Assembly: GCA_024644595.1 (NCBI GenBank)
Contig: JAHEHL010000009.1
Location: 395,512-459,511, forward strand
Reading direction: 5' to 3'
Length of the DNA stretch: 64,000 nt
Source: Porticoccaceae bacterium
GTDB taxonomy: Bacteria > Pseudomonadota > Gammaproteobacteria > Pseudomonadales > Porticoccaceae
Positions 25,993-37,798 of the stretch are shown piece after piece. The position numbers and the translations under genes were made by a program. The stretch's first letter is position 1. The number at the start of each line of letters is the position of its first letter. The notes under the pieces were generated by a model that worked only from the letters and a program-made list of their open reading frames with translations, did not search any database and was not told the DNA's origin.

Positions 25993-28900
25993 TACACTAT
26001 CTCCTGATGCAATGTCTGGATGCATCGCACCGTGGGTTCACCATTAAATTTCAGTGCTTCACACACTGCATTGCCGCCCGCCATAGTAGTCGTGTAATAG
26101 ACACGATGTTGTTCGGCGCTGGAACGAATGGCAGAGGAATCTGAAATCGCCTGACGCCCTTCTGTTGTATTGATGATCAGGTCGATCTTATCACTCTTGA
26201 TCATATCCACAATATGCGGACGACCTTCCTTGACTTTGTTGACCAGCGTCACCGGCAGACCAGCTTGTTCTATAGCTTTCGCCGTTCCTTTGGTGGCTAC
26301 CAGTTTAAAACCGAGATCTGAGAGCTCACGAGCCAGAGCCGGAACCTGATCCTTATCGCGTTCACGAACACTGACAAAAGCGGTGCCCTTGGAAGGAATT
26401 TCATCACTGGCGCCAAGTTCGGCTTTGCCATAGGCTTCGGCAAAGGTAGCGCCCACACCCATCACTTCACCGGTAGATTTCATCTCTGGCCCAAGGATCG
26501 GGTCAATGCCGGGGAATTTGTTAAACGGGAACACCGCTTCTTTAACACTGAAGTAAGGCGGAATAATTTCTTTAGTGAAATTCTGTGATTCGAGAGTTTG
26601 ACCCACCATACAGCGCGCGGCGATTTTCGCCAGCGAGACACCAATGCACTTGGAGACAAACGGCACCGTGCGTGATGCTCTGGGGTTGACCTCAATCACA
26701 TAAATTTTGCCGTCCTGAAGTGCCAACTGTACATTCATCAGGCCGCGCACACCCAATTCAAGGGCCATTTTTTTACACACTTCACGCATTTCATCCTGAA
26801 TATCTTCGGCCAGGCTGTATGGCGGCAGAGAACAAGCCGAGTCACCGGAGTGAATGCCGGCCTGCTCAATATGCTGCATGATCGCGCCGATCACCACCTG
26901 CTCGCCGTCGCTGACAGCGTCAACGTCCATCTCAATAGCGTTGGGCAGGAAGAAGTCTAGCAATACCGGTGAATCGTCAGACACTTTAACCGCTGTCTTC
27001 ATATAGTGACGCAGTTCGTCTTCCTTGTAGACAATTTCCATGGCCCGTCCACCGAGCACATAGGACGGTCTCACAACCAGTGGATAGCCAATTTCTTTGG
27101 CCAGTTCAACCGCTTCATCGGCGCTACGCGCAGTGGCGTTTTGCGGTTGTAAAAGCCCCAGTTTTTGGATCATCTGCTGGAAACGCTCGCGGTCTTCAGC
27201 GCGATCAATCGCGTCGGGCTCGGTTCCGATAATCGGCACGCCGGCTGCTTCAAGTGCACGGGCAAGCTTCAGTGGCGTCTGGCCACCAAACTGCACAATT
27301 ACACCTTTGGGCTTTTCGATGCGAACAATTTCCAACACATCTTCCAGAGTGACTGGCTCAAAAAATAGCCGGTCGGACGTGTCGTAATCGGTTGAGACGG
27401 TTTCAGGATTGCAGTTAACCATGATCGTTTCATAACCATCTTCACGCATCGCCAGTGCGGCGTGTACACAGCAATAATCAAACTCGATGCCTTGACCGAT
27501 GCGGTTGGGGCCGCCCCCGAGGACGAGAATTTTGTCGCGTCCGCTGGGACGAGCCTCACACTCTTCTTCGTAGGTGGAATACATATAAGCGGTATCGGTG
27601 GAAAACTCCGCAGCACAGGTGTCGACGCGCTTGTAGACCGGATGCATATCGAACTGGTAACGCAATTCGCGCACGGCAGTTTCACCACAGCCGAGCACAT
27701 CACCAATTCGGCGATCTGAAAAACCCTTGCGCTTGAGAGCATAGAGGCTACGCTTATCGAGATCAGCAAGGTTACGCTGGCTGAGTGCCATCTCATCTTT
27801 GATTAAATCTTCGATCTGCACCAGAAACCAGGGGTCAACCTTGGTCAAGGCAAATATTTCTTCACGGCTCATACCCTGCCTGAATGCATCAGCCAGGTAC
27901 CAGATGCGCTCCGGTCCGGCGACAGCCAACTCACCATTTAACAGCGCTGTCGCATTCTCGGTATCCGCCGTGATTTTGGGTTCAAAACCGGCAGAATCCA
28001 CTTCCAGCCCACGCAATGCTTTTTGCAGCGACTCCTGGAACGTTCGACCAATCGCCATCACCTCACCGACCGACTTCATCTGTGTGGTCAAAGCAGAATC
28101 GGCCTGCTCAAATTTTTCAAAGGCAAAGCGCGGAATTTTTGTGACGACGTAATCAATGCTTGGTTCGAAGGATGCCGGGGTGGCACCACCGGTAATTTCA
28201 TTCTGCAGTTCATCAAGGGTGTAGCCAACCGCCAGTTTGGCCGCGACCTTTGCAATCGGGAAACCGGTCGCTTTAGAGGCCAGCGCAGAGGAGCGTGATA
28301 CCCTGGGGTTCATCTCGATAACGATCAGACGCCCATCTTCCGGGTTGACCGCAAACTGCACATTGGAGCCGCCGGTCTCAACACCGATCTCTCGCAACAC
28401 CTTGATCGAGGCATTGCGCATAATTTGGTACTCTTTGTCGGTCAGAGTCTGCGCCGGAGCGACAGTAATCGAGTCACCTGTGTGGATGCCCATCGGGTCG
28501 AGATTTTCAATCGAGCAGATAATAATGCAATTATCTTTGCGGTCTCGAACCACCTCCATTTCAAACTCTTTCCAACCAATCAACGACTCATCGATAAGCA
28601 GTTCATTGGTGGGCGAGAGATCCAGCCCACGTCGGCAGATCTCTTCGAATTCTTCACGATTGTAGGCAATGCCGCCACCGGAGCCACCCATGGTAAATGA
28701 GGGCCGAATAATACAGGGAAATCCAAAGCGATCAGCGACCTGAGCGGCCTCTTCCATACTGTGGGCAATACCCGAATTGGGCGTGTCGAGGCCAATGGCT
28801 TTCATCGCCTTGTCAAAGCGCTCCCGATCTTCTGCTTTATCGATGGCATCAGCATTGGCGCCAATCATTTGCACACCATGCTTTTCCAACACTCCATGTT

Positions 28901-29210
28901 TGGCCAGATCCAGCGCACAGTTTAGTGCGGTCTGCCCACCCATGGTCGGGAGCAGTGCGTCGGGCTTTTCCTGCTCAATAATGCGTTCAACAGTGCGCCA
29001 TTCAACCGGTTCGATATAGGTGGCGTCGGCCATCGCCGGGTCAGTCATAATCGTCGCCGGGTTGGAGTTCACCAGAATCACCCGGTAGCCCTCTTCGCGC
29101 AGCGCTTTACAGGCCTGAGCGCCAGAGTAGTCAAACTCGCAGGCCTGACCAATGATGATCGGGCCAGCGCCAAGTATAAGGATGCTTTGAATGTCAGTTC
29201 TTTTTGGCAT
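25992..29210 (-). CDS. carB: Carbamoyl-phosphate synthase large subunit
   Basis: 1072 aa. Makes carbamoyl phosphate from bicarbonate, ammonia and 2 ATP for pyrimidine and arginine synthesis. Duplicated ATP-grasp halves: N half begins [21 protein letters not shown], with [20 protein letters not shown]; second half begins [20 protein letters not shown], with [18 protein letters not shown]; the C-terminal MGS-like allosteric domain has [13 protein letters not shown] and [11 protein letters not shown]. Normal length, 17 bp after carA. Confidence 0.98.
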   Translation of the reverse strand: MPKRTDIQSILILGAGPIIIGQACEFDYSGAQACKALREEGYRVILVNSNPATIMTDPAMADATYIEPVEWRTVERIIEQEKPDALLPTMGGQTALNCALDLAKHGVLEKHGVQMIGANADAIDKAEDRERFDKAMKAIGLDTPNSGIAHSMEEAAQVADRFGFPCIIRPSFTMGGSGGGIAYNREEFEEICRRGLDLSPTNELLIDESLIGWKEFEMEVVRDRKDNCIIICSIENLDPMGIHTGDSITVAPAQTLTDKEYQIMRNASIKVLREIGVETGGSNVQFAVNPEDGRLIVIEMNPRVSRSSALASKATGFPIAKVAAKLAVGYTLDELQNEITGGATPASFEPSIDYVVTKIPRFAFEKFEQADSALTTQMKSVGEVMAIGRTFQESLQKALRGLEVDSAGFEPKITADTENATALLNGELAVAGPERIWYLADAFRQGMSREEIFALTKVDPWFLVQIEDLIKDEMALSQRNLADLDKRSLYALKRKGFSDRRIGDVLGCGETAVRELRYQFDMHPVYKRVDTCAAEFSTDTAYMYSTYEEECEARPSGRDKILVLGGGPNRIGQGIEFDYCCVHAALAMREDGYETIMVNCNPETVSTDYDTSDRLFFEPVTLEDVLEIVRIEKPKGVIVQFGGQTPLKLARALEAAGVPIIGTEPDAIDRAEDRERFQQMIQKLGLLQPQNATARSADEAVELAKEIGYPLVVRPSYVLGGRAMEIVYKEDELRHYMKTAVKVSDDSPVLLDFFLPNAIEMDVDAVSDGEQVVIGAIMQHIEQAGIHSGDSACSLPPYSLAEDIQDEMREVCKKMALELGVRGLMNVQLALQDGKIYVIEVNPRASRTVPFVSKCIGVSLAKIAARCMVGQTLESQNFTKEIIPPYFSVKEAVFPFNKFPGIDPILGPEMKSTGEVMGVGATFAEAYGKAELGASDEIPSKGTAFVSVRERDKDQVPALARELSDLGFKLVATKGTAKAIEQAGLPVTLVNKVKEGRPHIVDMIKSDKIDLIINTTEGRQAISDSSAIRSSAEQHRVYYTTTMAGGNAVCEALKFNGEPTVRCIQTLHQEIV

Positions 29211-29227
29211 GTCTTCTCCGAAAGCGG

Positions 29228-30370
29228 CTAGCGTCGCGCTTCCATTAACTGAATAAATTGATCAAACAGGGATGCGGCATCGTGGGGGCCGGGGCTCGCT
29301 TCAGGGTGACCCTGAAAGCTGAACGCGGGCTTATCGGTGCGGCGAATGCCTTGCAGGCTTCCATCAAACAGCGAGCGATGAGTCGCCACCAGATTAGCAG
29401 GCAAATTATCTTCATCTACTGCAAAACCGTGGTTTTGACTGGTGATCATGACCACATTGTTCTCGACATCTTCAACCGGATGGTTAGCGCCGTGGTGGCC
29501 AAATTTCATTTTTATTGTTTTAGCACCCGAAGCTAGCGCCAACAACTGGTGACCAAGACAGATACCAAATACGGGTATATCGGTTTCAAGAATTTCTCGA
29601 ATCGCCTCAATGGCGTAATCGCAGGGTTCCGGATCACCGGGGCCGTTCGAGAGAAAGACACCATCTGGCTGCATCGCCAGCACGTCACTGGCCGGTGTTT
29701 TGGCCGGCACAACGATCAGCTCACACGCGCGATCAACCAGCATACGCAGGATATTGCGTTTGACGCCGAAGTCGTAGGCAACCACTTTGTACTTAGTGCT
29801 CTGAGGATCCTGCTGACGATGACCAACGCCGAGTTCCCAGCTGTGCTCTGTCCATTGATAGGCACTTTCTACTGTGACCTCCTTGGCCAGATCCATCCCT
29901 TTTAAACCGGCAAAACCACGCGCCGCTGCCAGGGCGGTTTCGTCATCAATTTCGCCAGCCATAATGCAGCCATTTTGCGCACCACTCTCACGCAAGATGC
30001 GCGTCAACTTGCGGGTATCGATATCGGCGATGCCAAGGATATTTTTTTCTTTCAGATATTCATCCAGCGACTGCTGGCTGCGGAAGTTGGAAACCAATAA
30101 CGGCAGGTCCCGGATAACCAAACCCGACGCCCAGATCCGATCTGATTCGGCATCTTCATCATTGACGCCGACATTGCCGATATGGGGATAAGTCAGGGTA
30201 ATAATTTGTTGGGCATATGAGGGGTCAGTAAGAATTTCCTGATACCCGGTAAGGGCTGTATTGAAGACTACTTCACCAACAGAACATCCATCCGAACCAA
30301 TGGCAGTTCCTCTGAAAATTGTTCCGTCTGCTAGCGCAAGTACGGCTTCCCGGTGAGTCTGGGAATTCAC
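29228..30370 (-). CDS. carA: Carbamoyl-phosphate synthase small subunit (glutaminase)
   Basis: 380 aa. Hydrolyses glutamine and channels ammonia to CarB. N-terminal CPSase small domain ([35 protein letters not shown]) and class I glutamine amidotransferase domain with the nucleophile in [13 protein letters not shown] and the His/Glu pair in [16 protein letters not shown] 30370 is preceded by an AGGAGG-like site. A terminator-like hairpin lies upstream at 30455-30490. Confidence 0.98.
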   Translation of the reverse strand: MNSQTHREAVLALADGTIFRGTAIGSDGCSVGEVVFNTALTGYQEILTDPSYAQQIITLTYPHIGNVGVNDEDAESDRIWASGLVIRDLPLLVSNFRSQQSLDEYLKEKNILGIADIDTRKLTRILRESGAQNGCIMAGEIDDETALAAARGFAGLKGMDLAKEVTVESAYQWTEHSWELGVGHRQQDPQSTKYKVVAYDFGVKRNILRMLVDRACELIVVPAKTPASDVLAMQPDGVFLSNGPGDPEPCDYAIEAIREILETDIPVFGICLGHQLLALASGAKTIKMKFGHHGANHPVEDVENNVVMITSQNHGFAVDEDNLPANLVATHRSLFDGSLQGIRRTDKPAFSFQGHPEASPGPHDAASLFDQFIQLMEARR

Positions 30371-30454
30371 ACAACCTCCTAATTAGTTAACATAAAGCGT
30401 GGACCTGAACTCAGGCAACTCCGATAACGGCATCAGTCGACTGTGAATATTTGT

Positions 30455-30490
30455 AAAAAAGCGAGATGAAACTCCGCGTCTCATCTCGCT
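30455..30490 (-). terminator. Terminator (or attenuator) between dapB and carA
   Basis: AGCGAGATGA (30460-30469) pairs perfectly with TCATCTCGCT (30481-30490); on the minus strand a T6 run follows (30460-30455). It sits 85 bp before carA. A second smaller stem (ACCGCA/TGCGGT, 30531-30549) lies between it and dapB. It either ends the dapB transcript or regulates carAB. Confidence 0.75.
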
Positions 30491-30638
30491 AAATAAAATA
30501 TTCTGCTGTGCTCTAACCTCTCGGAATGAGACCGCATTAAGGGTGCGGTGTTAGGAGAGTATTGTATTGAACAGTGCCGATTTTGTCCATCACTGTTACA
30601 ACTATTTCGGCGCTCGCAAGCGTCTCAAACGGTACCTG

Positions 30639-31466
<828 letters not shown>

Positions 31467-31494
31467 CTAATCGGGCAGTTTACGCAGGTCAATT

Positions 31495-32619
31495 TTAGCC
31501 GGTCAAATTATCGAAGAATTTTTTTACACCATCAAACCAGCTGCTGCTGCGCGGCGAGTGCTTGCTGTTGCCATTCAGACTCTGCTCAAACTGTTCCAAC
31601 AGTTTGCGCTGCTCCGCGCTGAGGTTGATCGGGGTTTCCAGCACCACTCTACAGAGCAGGTCACCCACGCCACCGCCACGAACAGGCGCAACGCCCTTGC
31701 CGCGCAGACGGAATAACTTGCCGCTCTGAGTCTCGGCCGGAATTTTTAACTTAACTTTGCCGGAGAGAGTCGGCACTTCAATCTCGCCACCGAGAGCGGC
31801 CTGAGCGAAACTAATGGGTACTTCGCAGTGCAAATTACTGTCATCACGAACAAAAATCGGATGATCGCGCACCACCATTTGCACATAGAGATCGCCTGGC
31901 GGACCACCCTGAGGGCCAGCTTCACCTTTACCACCGAGGCGAATGCGATCACCTGTATCAACTCCCGCAGGAATTTTAACCGACAGTGTTTTGCGCTCTT
32001 CTTTGACGCCTTGACCGTGACAGTCACCACAGGGGTCAGAAATCATCTGACCACGACCACGACACTGGGGGCAGGCCTGCTGAACCGAGAAAAAGCCCTG
32101 AGACATACGCACCTGGCCAGCACCATTACAGGTGCTACAGGTAACCGGCGAAGAACCTTTGCGCGCGCCCGACCCGTCACAAGTATCACAGCTGGACATA
32201 GTCGGTACATCGATCTGAACGGTCTTGCCACGCACAGCGTCTTCAAGATCTAACTGCAGGTCGTAGCGCAGATCAGATCCACGCGCCGGACCGCCGCGTC
32301 CACGACCCCCGCCGCCAAAGATATCGCCAAACACGTCACCAAAGACGTCACTGAAGTTGCCGCCGCCAAAACCGCCGCCACCGCCGCTTTGACCGTCAAC
32401 GCCGGCATGACCGAAACGATCATAAGCTGCTTTTTTTTCCTCGTCACCGAGGATTTCGTAGGCTTCTTGAGCTTCCTTGAATTTGTCTTCTGCATCAGCA
32501 CCGTCCGGATTCCGGTCCGGATGGTATTTCATCGCTATACGACGAAATGCCTTCTTGATGTCAGCATCGGAGGCGCCTTTTCCCACGCCCAGTACATCGT
32601 AATAATCGCGCTTGGCCAT
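31495..32619 (-). CDS. dnaJ: Chaperone protein DnaJ
   Basis: 374 aa co-chaperone that stimulates DnaK ATPase. J domain with the HPD triad (MKYHPDRNP), a Gly/Phe-rich linker ([20 protein letters not shown]), a zinc centre of four CxxCxGxG motifs ([32 protein letters not shown]) and C-terminal client-binding domains. Follows dnaK in the grpE-dnaK-dnaJ cluster, with a strong hairpin between dnaK and dnaJ. Confidence 0.98.
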   Translation of the reverse strand: MAKRDYYDVLGVGKGASDADIKKAFRRIAMKYHPDRNPDGADAEDKFKEAQEAYEILGDEEKKAAYDRFGHAGVDGQSGGGGGFGGGNFSDVFGDVFGDIFGGGGRGRGGPARGSDLRYDLQLDLEDAVRGKTVQIDVPTMSSCDTCDGSGARKGSSPVTCSTCNGAGQVRMSQGFFSVQQACPQCRGRGQMISDPCGDCHGQGVKEERKTLSVKIPAGVDTGDRIRLGGKGEAGPQGGPPGDLYVQMVVRDHPIFVRDDSNLHCEVPISFAQAALGGEIEVPTLSGKVKLKIPAETQSGKLFRLRGKGVAPVRGGGVGDLLCRVVLETPINLSAEQRKLLEQFEQSLNGNSKHSPRSSSWFDGVKKFFDNLTG

Positions 32620-32655
32620 AAACTGTTTCTTTATTCTCGATTTTCACCAATATGA

Positions 32656-32683
32656 TTAGGCGCGGATCTGTGTCCGCGCCTAA
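32656..32683 (-). other. Intercistronic hairpin between dnaK and dnaJ
   Basis: TTAGGCGCGGA (32656-32666) pairs perfectly with TCCGCGCCTAA (32673-32683) over a 6-nt loop. No T-run follows on the minus strand, so it is more likely an mRNA-stability or processing element that sets the DnaK:DnaJ ratio than a full terminator. Confidence 0.75.
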
Positions 32684-32705
32684 TAGTAGAAAAACAATGA
32701 CAGAC

Positions 32706-34634
32706 TTACTTCTTGTCGTCTTTGTCTTCCGCTGCTTCCTCTTGAACTTCTTCGAACTCAGCATCCATCGCATCGTCTCCGGCAGCCTGTTCGCCACCAG
32801 CCTGTCCGGCCTCGGCCTGCTCGGCATACATCTTTTGCGCCAGAGATGAAGAGGCCTCGGAAAGCACCTTGGTCGCCGCGTCAATGGCATCTTTATCATC
32901 GCCCTGAACAGCTTCTTCGACACCTTTAATAGCCGCCTCGATAGCAGACTTCTCTTCATCAGAAGCCTTGTCACCAGCTTCTTCAAGGGTCTTCTTGGCC
33001 GCGTGAGCGAGGCCGTCTGCCGTGTTCCGGGTCTGCACCAGATCAGCAAACTTCTGATCTTCGGCAGCGTTGGCTTCAGCATCCTTGACCATTGCGTCGA
33101 TCTCTTCATCAGACAAACCCGAAGAGGCTTTAATGATGATCGACTGCTCTTTGCCTGTGGCCTTGTCTTTAGCGCCCACATTCAAAATACCGTTGGCATC
33201 AATATCGAAGGTCACTTCAATTTGCGGCATACCACGCGGTGCAGGTGGAATATCAGCCAGATCAAAGCGGCCTAGTGACTTGTTCTGTGTCGCTTGCTTG
33301 CGCTCACCCTGAACCACGTGAATAGTCACAGCAGTCTGGTTGTCATCCGCAGTAGAGAAGATCTGCGATTTCTTGGTTGGAATCGTCGTGTTTTTCTCAA
33401 TCACCGGTGTCGCCACGCCACCCATGGTTTCAATACCCAGGCTCAGCGGGGTCACATCGAGTAACAGCACATCGGTTACATCACCAGCCAACACCGCACC
33501 CTGCAGAGCAGCACCTACGGCAACGGCTTCATCAGGGTTAACATCTTTGCGTGGCTCTTTGCCAAAGAATGCAGTTACTTTTTCCTGCACTTTGGGCATA
33601 CGCGTCTGACCACCGACAAGAATAATCTCGTCGATTTCGCCAACGGACTTACCAGCATCTTTCAATGCAATCTTCATTGGCGTCAATGATCGCTCAACCA
33701 GATCTTCAACCAGCGATTCAAGCTTGGCGCGAGTCAACTTGACCACCAGGTGCTTCGGACCAGTCGCATCAGCAGTAATATACGGCAGGTTTACTTCGGT
33801 CTGCTGGCTCGAAGAGAGCTCAATCTTGGCCTTCTCTGCAGCTTCTTTAAGTCGCTGCATCGCCAGCGGATCACCGTGGATATCAATGGAACTTTCACGC
33901 TTGAATTCAGCTGATAAATATTCGATCAGGCGCATATCAAAGTCTTCACCGCCAAGGAACGTGTCACCGTTGGTTGCCAATACTTCAAATTGCTTTTCAC
34001 CGTCGACATCGGCAATCTCGATAATTGAAATATCGAAGGTACCACCACCGAGATCGTAAACCGCAACCACCCGATCACCAGCTGTTTTATCAATACCATA
34101 GGCCAGCGCCGCTGCAGTGGGCTCGTTGATAATACGTTTGACATCGAGACCAGCAATACGGCCAGCATCTTTAGTTGCCTGACGCTGTGAGTCGTTGAAG
34201 TAAGCAGGTACAGTGATAACGGCTTCAGTGACTTTCTCACCAAGGTAATCTTCTGCGGTCTTTTTCATTTTCTTAAGCACTTCGGCAGAGATCTGCGGGG
34301 CCGCTTTGCTGTCGCCCTTCACTTCTACCCAGGCATCGCCGTTGTCAGCTTTGACGATCTTATAAGGCACCATTTTGATGTCTTTTTGAACTACATCATC
34401 TTCAAAACGACGTCCGATCAGACGTTTTACTGCGTACACAGTGTTGTGCGGATTGGTCACTGCCTGGCGCTTCGCCGACTGACCAACCAGAATCTCACCT
34501 TCGTCGGTGTAGGCGACAACCGATGGTGTGGTGCGCGCACCTTCCGAATTTTCTATTACTTTGGGTTTATCTCCTTCCAGAACGGCAACACATGAGTTGG
34601 TCGTTCCAAGGTCGATTCCGATAATTTTGCCCAT
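32706..34634 (-). CDS. dnaK: Chaperone protein DnaK (Hsp70)
   Basis: 642 aa ATP-dependent chaperone. The nucleotide-binding domain contains [50 protein letters not shown] and [13 protein letters not shown]; the substrate domain begins at [17 protein letters not shown]; the C-terminal lid and acidic tail end in [16 protein letters not shown] sigma-32 type promoter lies at 34720-34748 in the grpE-dnaK gap. Confidence 0.99.
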   Translation of the reverse strand: MGKIIGIDLGTTNSCVAVLEGDKPKVIENSEGARTTPSVVAYTDEGEILVGQSAKRQAVTNPHNTVYAVKRLIGRRFEDDVVQKDIKMVPYKIVKADNGDAWVEVKGDSKAAPQISAEVLKKMKKTAEDYLGEKVTEAVITVPAYFNDSQRQATKDAGRIAGLDVKRIINEPTAAALAYGIDKTAGDRVVAVYDLGGGTFDISIIEIADVDGEKQFEVLATNGDTFLGGEDFDMRLIEYLSAEFKRESSIDIHGDPLAMQRLKEAAEKAKIELSSSQQTEVNLPYITADATGPKHLVVKLTRAKLESLVEDLVERSLTPMKIALKDAGKSVGEIDEIILVGGQTRMPKVQEKVTAFFGKEPRKDVNPDEAVAVGAALQGAVLAGDVTDVLLLDVTPLSLGIETMGGVATPVIEKNTTIPTKKSQIFSTADDNQTAVTIHVVQGERKQATQNKSLGRFDLADIPPAPRGMPQIEVTFDIDANGILNVGAKDKATGKEQSIIIKASSGLSDEEIDAMVKDAEANAAEDQKFADLVQTRNTADGLAHAAKKTLEEAGDKASDEEKSAIEAAIKGVEEAVQGDDKDAIDAATKVLSEASSSLAQKMYAEQAEAGQAGGEQAAGDDAMDAEFEEVQEEAAEDKDDKK

Positions 34635-34719
34635 CAGTTAAATCTCCATTACTTTGCTAAAATCCTGTTTCCAGGGTTTGTCATTTGTTAGTTGATGTTT
34701 GTACAACTTCTTGTTTTGT

Positions 34720-34748
34720 TATGTGGGTGCAGGCTGGACAAATTCAAG
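34720..34748 (-). promoter_or_regulatory. Heat-shock (sigma-32) promoter of dnaK
   Basis: On the minus strand CTTGAA (34743-34748), 15 bp, then CCCACATA (34720-34727), close to the sigma-32 consensus CTTGAA-N13-17-CCCCATNT. It lies about 85 bp ahead of the dnaK ATG. Confidence 0.7.
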
Positions 34749-34799
34749 GGCTGTGGAATTAATTAATGTCTGATTTAAACCCCGCCCCTCAAATCGCCA

Positions 34800-35390
34800 T
34801 CAGGAAGCCTGCGACACCACCACCATGGCCGGCCGGATTAATCGTCCATTGAGGGTGTAGCCCTTCTGGAACACATTCATCACTGTGTTTGGCTCGAGGT
34901 CTGGGTTGGGAACCATTGACACTGCCTGATGCAGGTCGGCGTCAAATGGCTGGCCGGCCGGATCAATCGGCTCAATCTTGAACCGAGCCAGTACATCAAT
35001 AAAACTCTTGAGTGTTAATTCAATGCCCTCGGCCACCGCCTTCTGACTCTCGTCATCAACGGCAATAGCACTCAGTGCGCGCTCCAGATTGTCGACAACA
35101 GGGAGTAGATCAGCAGAAAATTTATCCAGCGCATACTTGTGTGCATTCTCGATATCGCGCTCTGTGCGACGACGCACATTCTGCATCTCGGCCTGAATTC
35201 TCAAGACCTGATCATTGGCATCAGCGAGCTGCTGCTGTAATTGCTCGGATGAGGAATTCTGCTCCTGTTCCTGCAGCAGTTCCTGCTCGATCTCTTCGTT
35301 GCTCACCGGCCCGGCCTGGTCAACATTATTGTCATCAGCCTCGACGGCATCATTGTTCTTGGATTGATCAGCTTCTGTTTCGTGCGACAC
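34800..35390 (-). CDS. grpE: Nucleotide exchange factor GrpE
   Basis: 196 aa exchange factor for DnaK. Acidic disordered N-terminus ([17 protein letters not shown]), a long coiled coil ([20 protein letters not shown], then [20 protein letters not shown]), and the C-terminal beta-wing ([33 protein letters not shown]). First gene of the chaperone cluster with its own sigma-32 promoter; divergent from recN. Confidence 0.97.
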   Translation of the reverse strand: MSHETEADQSKNNDAVEADDNNVDQAGPVSNEEIEQELLQEQEQNSSSEQLQQQLADANDQVLRIQAEMQNVRRRTERDIENAHKYALDKFSADLLPVVDNLERALSAIAVDDESQKAVAEGIELTLKSFIDVLARFKIEPIDPAGQPFDADLHQAVSMVPNPDLEPNTVMNVFQKGYTLNGRLIRPAMVVVSQAS

Positions 35391-35444
35391 GCCAATTCCT
35401 CATATCGTTGGTTATATTGGCCATAATTTTTTGGCTTATTCCCA

Positions 35445-35472
35445 ATATGGGGACAAACTATTCAGTTTCAAG
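35445..35472 (-). promoter_or_regulatory. Heat-shock (sigma-32) promoter of grpE
   Basis: On the minus strand CTTGAA (35467-35472), 14 bp, CCCCATAT (35445-35452): a complete match to the sigma-32 consensus. Its upstream edge is only 3 bp from the -35 box of the divergent recN promoter. Confidence 0.85.
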
Positions 35473-35475
35473 CGA

Positions 35476-35504
35476 TTGCCTAAAGGCATTCTGTTCTGTA
35501 TAAA
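35476..35504 (+). promoter_or_regulatory. Predicted sigma-70 promoter of recN
   Basis: TTGCCT (35476-35481) and TATAAA (35499-35504) with a 17-bp spacer, giving a 5' UTR of about 20 nt before the GTG start at 35532. A CTGT half-site overlaps the -10, but no full LexA palindrome is visible. Confidence 0.6.
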
Positions 35505-35531
35505 ACGAACATCGCTCTCAGGTATGAAACC

Positions 35532-37208
35532 GTGCTGCTATCTATCCACATCAACAACTACACTCTGGTCGAATCCCTCGAGATCGAGTTCGCCCGTGGC
35601 ACCACCGCAATCACCGGCGAAACCGGTGCCGGCAAGTCGCTGGTATTGGATGCGCTGGGCATGGCACTGGGTGACCGCGCCGATAGCGACACTATTCGAC
35701 ACGGCAAATCCCGCGCCGAAATTACTGCCACCTTTGATATCAGAAAAATTAATGCCGCTCACCAATGGCTGCAAAAAAATGACTTTGATGAGGCTGATGG
35801 GCAATGTATTTTGCGTCGACTGTATACCACTGAGGGTCGTTCGCGCGGCTACATCAATGGTCAGCCCTGCACCATGCAACAACTGCAACTGCTCGGCGAA
35901 ATGCTCACCGATATTCACAGTCAGCACGAACACCAGTCGCTGTTGCGCCGTGAAACCCATCGCCGTCTACTCGATGAATATGCCAATACCACAGAGCTGG
36001 CCGACGAGGTATCAAAGGTTTTCAGACGCTGGAAACAGGTTAATAAACACCTCAATGATTTAATCGAGCGCGCCGATGAACTTGCTGCACGCCGCGAGCT
36101 GCTTGCTTTTCAAGTCAAAGAATTACAGCAGCTGGGACTGGACAACAATGAGCTAAGCAATCTGGAAAAAGAGCAACAAACCCTTGCTAATGCCGGCCAG
36201 ATCCTGGAAGACAGCCACAATCTGCTGGCAATTTGCGATCAAAGCGAAGGCTTCAATATCCGCGATGGCCTTAACCGTGCTCTGTCTATTCTCTCAGGCC
36301 TCAAACATAAACCCGATGCGTTGCTCAACGCCGAGGAGATGCTGCAGAGCGCAATGATTCAGGTGGAGGAAGCAATTCATGAAATCGACAACCACATTGA
36401 CCGCTTTGAAGCGGATCCCCAGCGCCTGCAGCAGGTTGAAGAACGCCTCTCGGCGATCTTTGAATTATCACGCAAGCATAGGGTGAATGCTGACCAGCTA
36501 GTGGAGACTCTCGAATCACTTGATGCCGAATTAAAGGAACTGGATGACGGCGGCGAGAGTATCGACAGCCTGCAGCAAGAACAAGACCGGCTGGCCGCAC
36601 TTTACAGTCAACAGTCGGCTCAGTTAACCGCTCTGCGCAGTAAAGCAGCCGTGACCATGGCCGCTGAAATCAATCAACAGCTCCAGCTGCTGTCGATGCA
36701 GGGTGCCGAGCTGGTGGTGTCGCTGACTCCAGCGGCCGACGGAGAGCTGCGTGCCAGCGGTGGTGAAGACATAGAATTTCTGATTTCCACTAATCCCGGA
36801 CAGCCCGCCAAAGCACTGCAGAAAATCGCTTCCGGCGGTGAATTATCCCGAGTCAGTCTGGCGATACAGGTGGTGGCAGCCGCGCATTCGGAGATTCCAA
36901 CGCTGGTGTTTGATGAGGTGGATGTGGGTATCGGCGGCAGCACAGCGGATGTTGTCGGGCAGCTGCTGAAACAGCTCGGCGAGCGTGGCCAGGTTATTAG
37001 TGTGACCCACCAACCTCAGGTTGCGGCGCATGCGCATCATCATTATCGCGCCAGTAAAATTGTCGACACAGTTGGCGCTGAGTCTGCGATGACCCCACTC
37101 AATCAGCAGCAGCGTATCGAAGAGTTGGCGCGCATGTTGGGTGGCGCCAAGGTTACCGAGCAGACTCTTTCCCATGCGTCGGAGATGCTGAGTTTGGCGG
37201 CGGGCTAA
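35532..37208 (+). CDS. recN: DNA repair protein RecN (SMC-like ATPase)
   Basis: 558 aa. SMC-family protein acting in double-strand break repair. Walker A ITGETGAGKSLVLDALG; conserved Q-loop region IHSQHEHQSLL; long coiled coils (about 150-365); signature ASGGELSRVSLAIQVV; Walker B LVFDEVDVGIGG; and CVTHQ-like VISVTHQPQVAAHA. Starts with GTG (MLLSIHINNYTLVESLEIEF). Divergent from grpE, the usual gammaproteobacterial position. Confidence 0.97.
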   Translation: MLLSIHINNYTLVESLEIEFARGTTAITGETGAGKSLVLDALGMALGDRADSDTIRHGKSRAEITATFDIRKINAAHQWLQKNDFDEADGQCILRRLYTTEGRSRGYINGQPCTMQQLQLLGEMLTDIHSQHEHQSLLRRETHRRLLDEYANTTELADEVSKVFRRWKQVNKHLNDLIERADELAARRELLAFQVKELQQLGLDNNELSNLEKEQQTLANAGQILEDSHNLLAICDQSEGFNIRDGLNRALSILSGLKHKPDALLNAEEMLQSAMIQVEEAIHEIDNHIDRFEADPQRLQQVEERLSAIFELSRKHRVNADQLVETLESLDAELKELDDGGESIDSLQQEQDRLAALYSQQSAQLTALRSKAAVTMAAEINQQLQLLSMQGAELVVSLTPAADGELRASGGEDIEFLISTNPGQPAKALQKIASGGELSRVSLAIQVVAAAHSEIPTLVFDEVDVGIGGSTADVVGQLLKQLGERGQVISVTHQPQVAAHAHHHYRASKIVDTVGAESAMTPLNQQQRIEELARMLGGAKVTEQTLSHASEMLSLAAG

Positions 37209-37313
37209 AGCCTTTCTTCTTCCCCTCAAATAAAGTCATCGCCCCACTCCACTCGCGATGCCACTATCTTGCCAGCCAGACCCGGGCCCTAGCTATACGC
37301 TATAAATAGCCTA

Positions 37314-37796
37314 TCATCGTGCCTCGAAGCGGTGAGCATCGCGATTTTTCACTACCTGATCGGCGGCAAAAACCCGACCATTCATAACCACATACACGCC
37401 GGCATCGAGCACTTGAATGGCGCCAACTGCGCAACCGATATTGAACACTGCATCAGTCTGGGTAAACGCTGCAGGTTGCAGAGCGCCGGTGAGGACAATC
37501 TTTTTATCGCCATAGTCTGTCAACCAGCCGGCGGTTTCTACCATGCCGTCGGTGCCGTGAATAATCAGGATATGCTCAGCGGTACAGGCACGCACGCTGT
37601 GCTGAATAATCCGCCGGTGTTGATCGGCCATATCCAGACTGTCGAGGCGCATCAACTCCTCGACACTGAACTCAAAGCCAACATTCATACTCTGTAAAAC
37701 CGGTCCCACCACCGGGTCGCCAATCTGGAATTCGCTTAGGGCATCAAAGTAGAGCTTGTCGATGGTGCCACCGGTGGTGAAGATTTGCAGAAACAT
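37314..37796 (-). CDS. Short asparaginase-domain protein
   Basis: 160 aa, matching only the N-terminal catalytic domain of type I/II L-asparaginases (normally about 330 aa). Both catalytic threonine motifs are present: TTGGTIDK near the start and HGTDGMVETA (about residues 80-89), plus KIVLTGALQPAAF. The ORF is intact with no sign of a missing half downstream (105 bp to the convergent recN), so it is a natural short form found in several proteobacteria. Two bases separate it from pepQ upstream, so they form an operon; a role in amino-acid or peptide turnover is plausible but untested. Confidence 0.8.
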   Translation of the reverse strand: MFLQIFTTGGTIDKLYFDALSEFQIGDPVVGPVLQSMNVGFEFSVEELMRLDSLDMADQHRRIIQHSVRACTAEHILIIHGTDGMVETAGWLTDYGDKKIVLTGALQPAAFTQTDAVFNIGCAVGAIQVLDAGVYVVMNGRVFAADQVVKNRDAHRFEAR

Positions 37797-37798
37797 AT

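Noticed and set aside
32561-33181. 206-codon minus-strand ORF overlapping the dnaK 3' end
   Set aside because: It is an alternative frame of the repetitive Glu/Ala-rich dnaK lid region; Arg/Pro/Leu-rich and without homology.
35490-35515. LexA box at the recN promoter
   Set aside because: Only one CTGT half-site is visible; the partner ACAG at the right distance is missing.
35431-36063. 210-codon plus-strand ORF overlapping recN
   Set aside because: Out of frame with the conserved RecN Walker A coding sequence and biased in composition.
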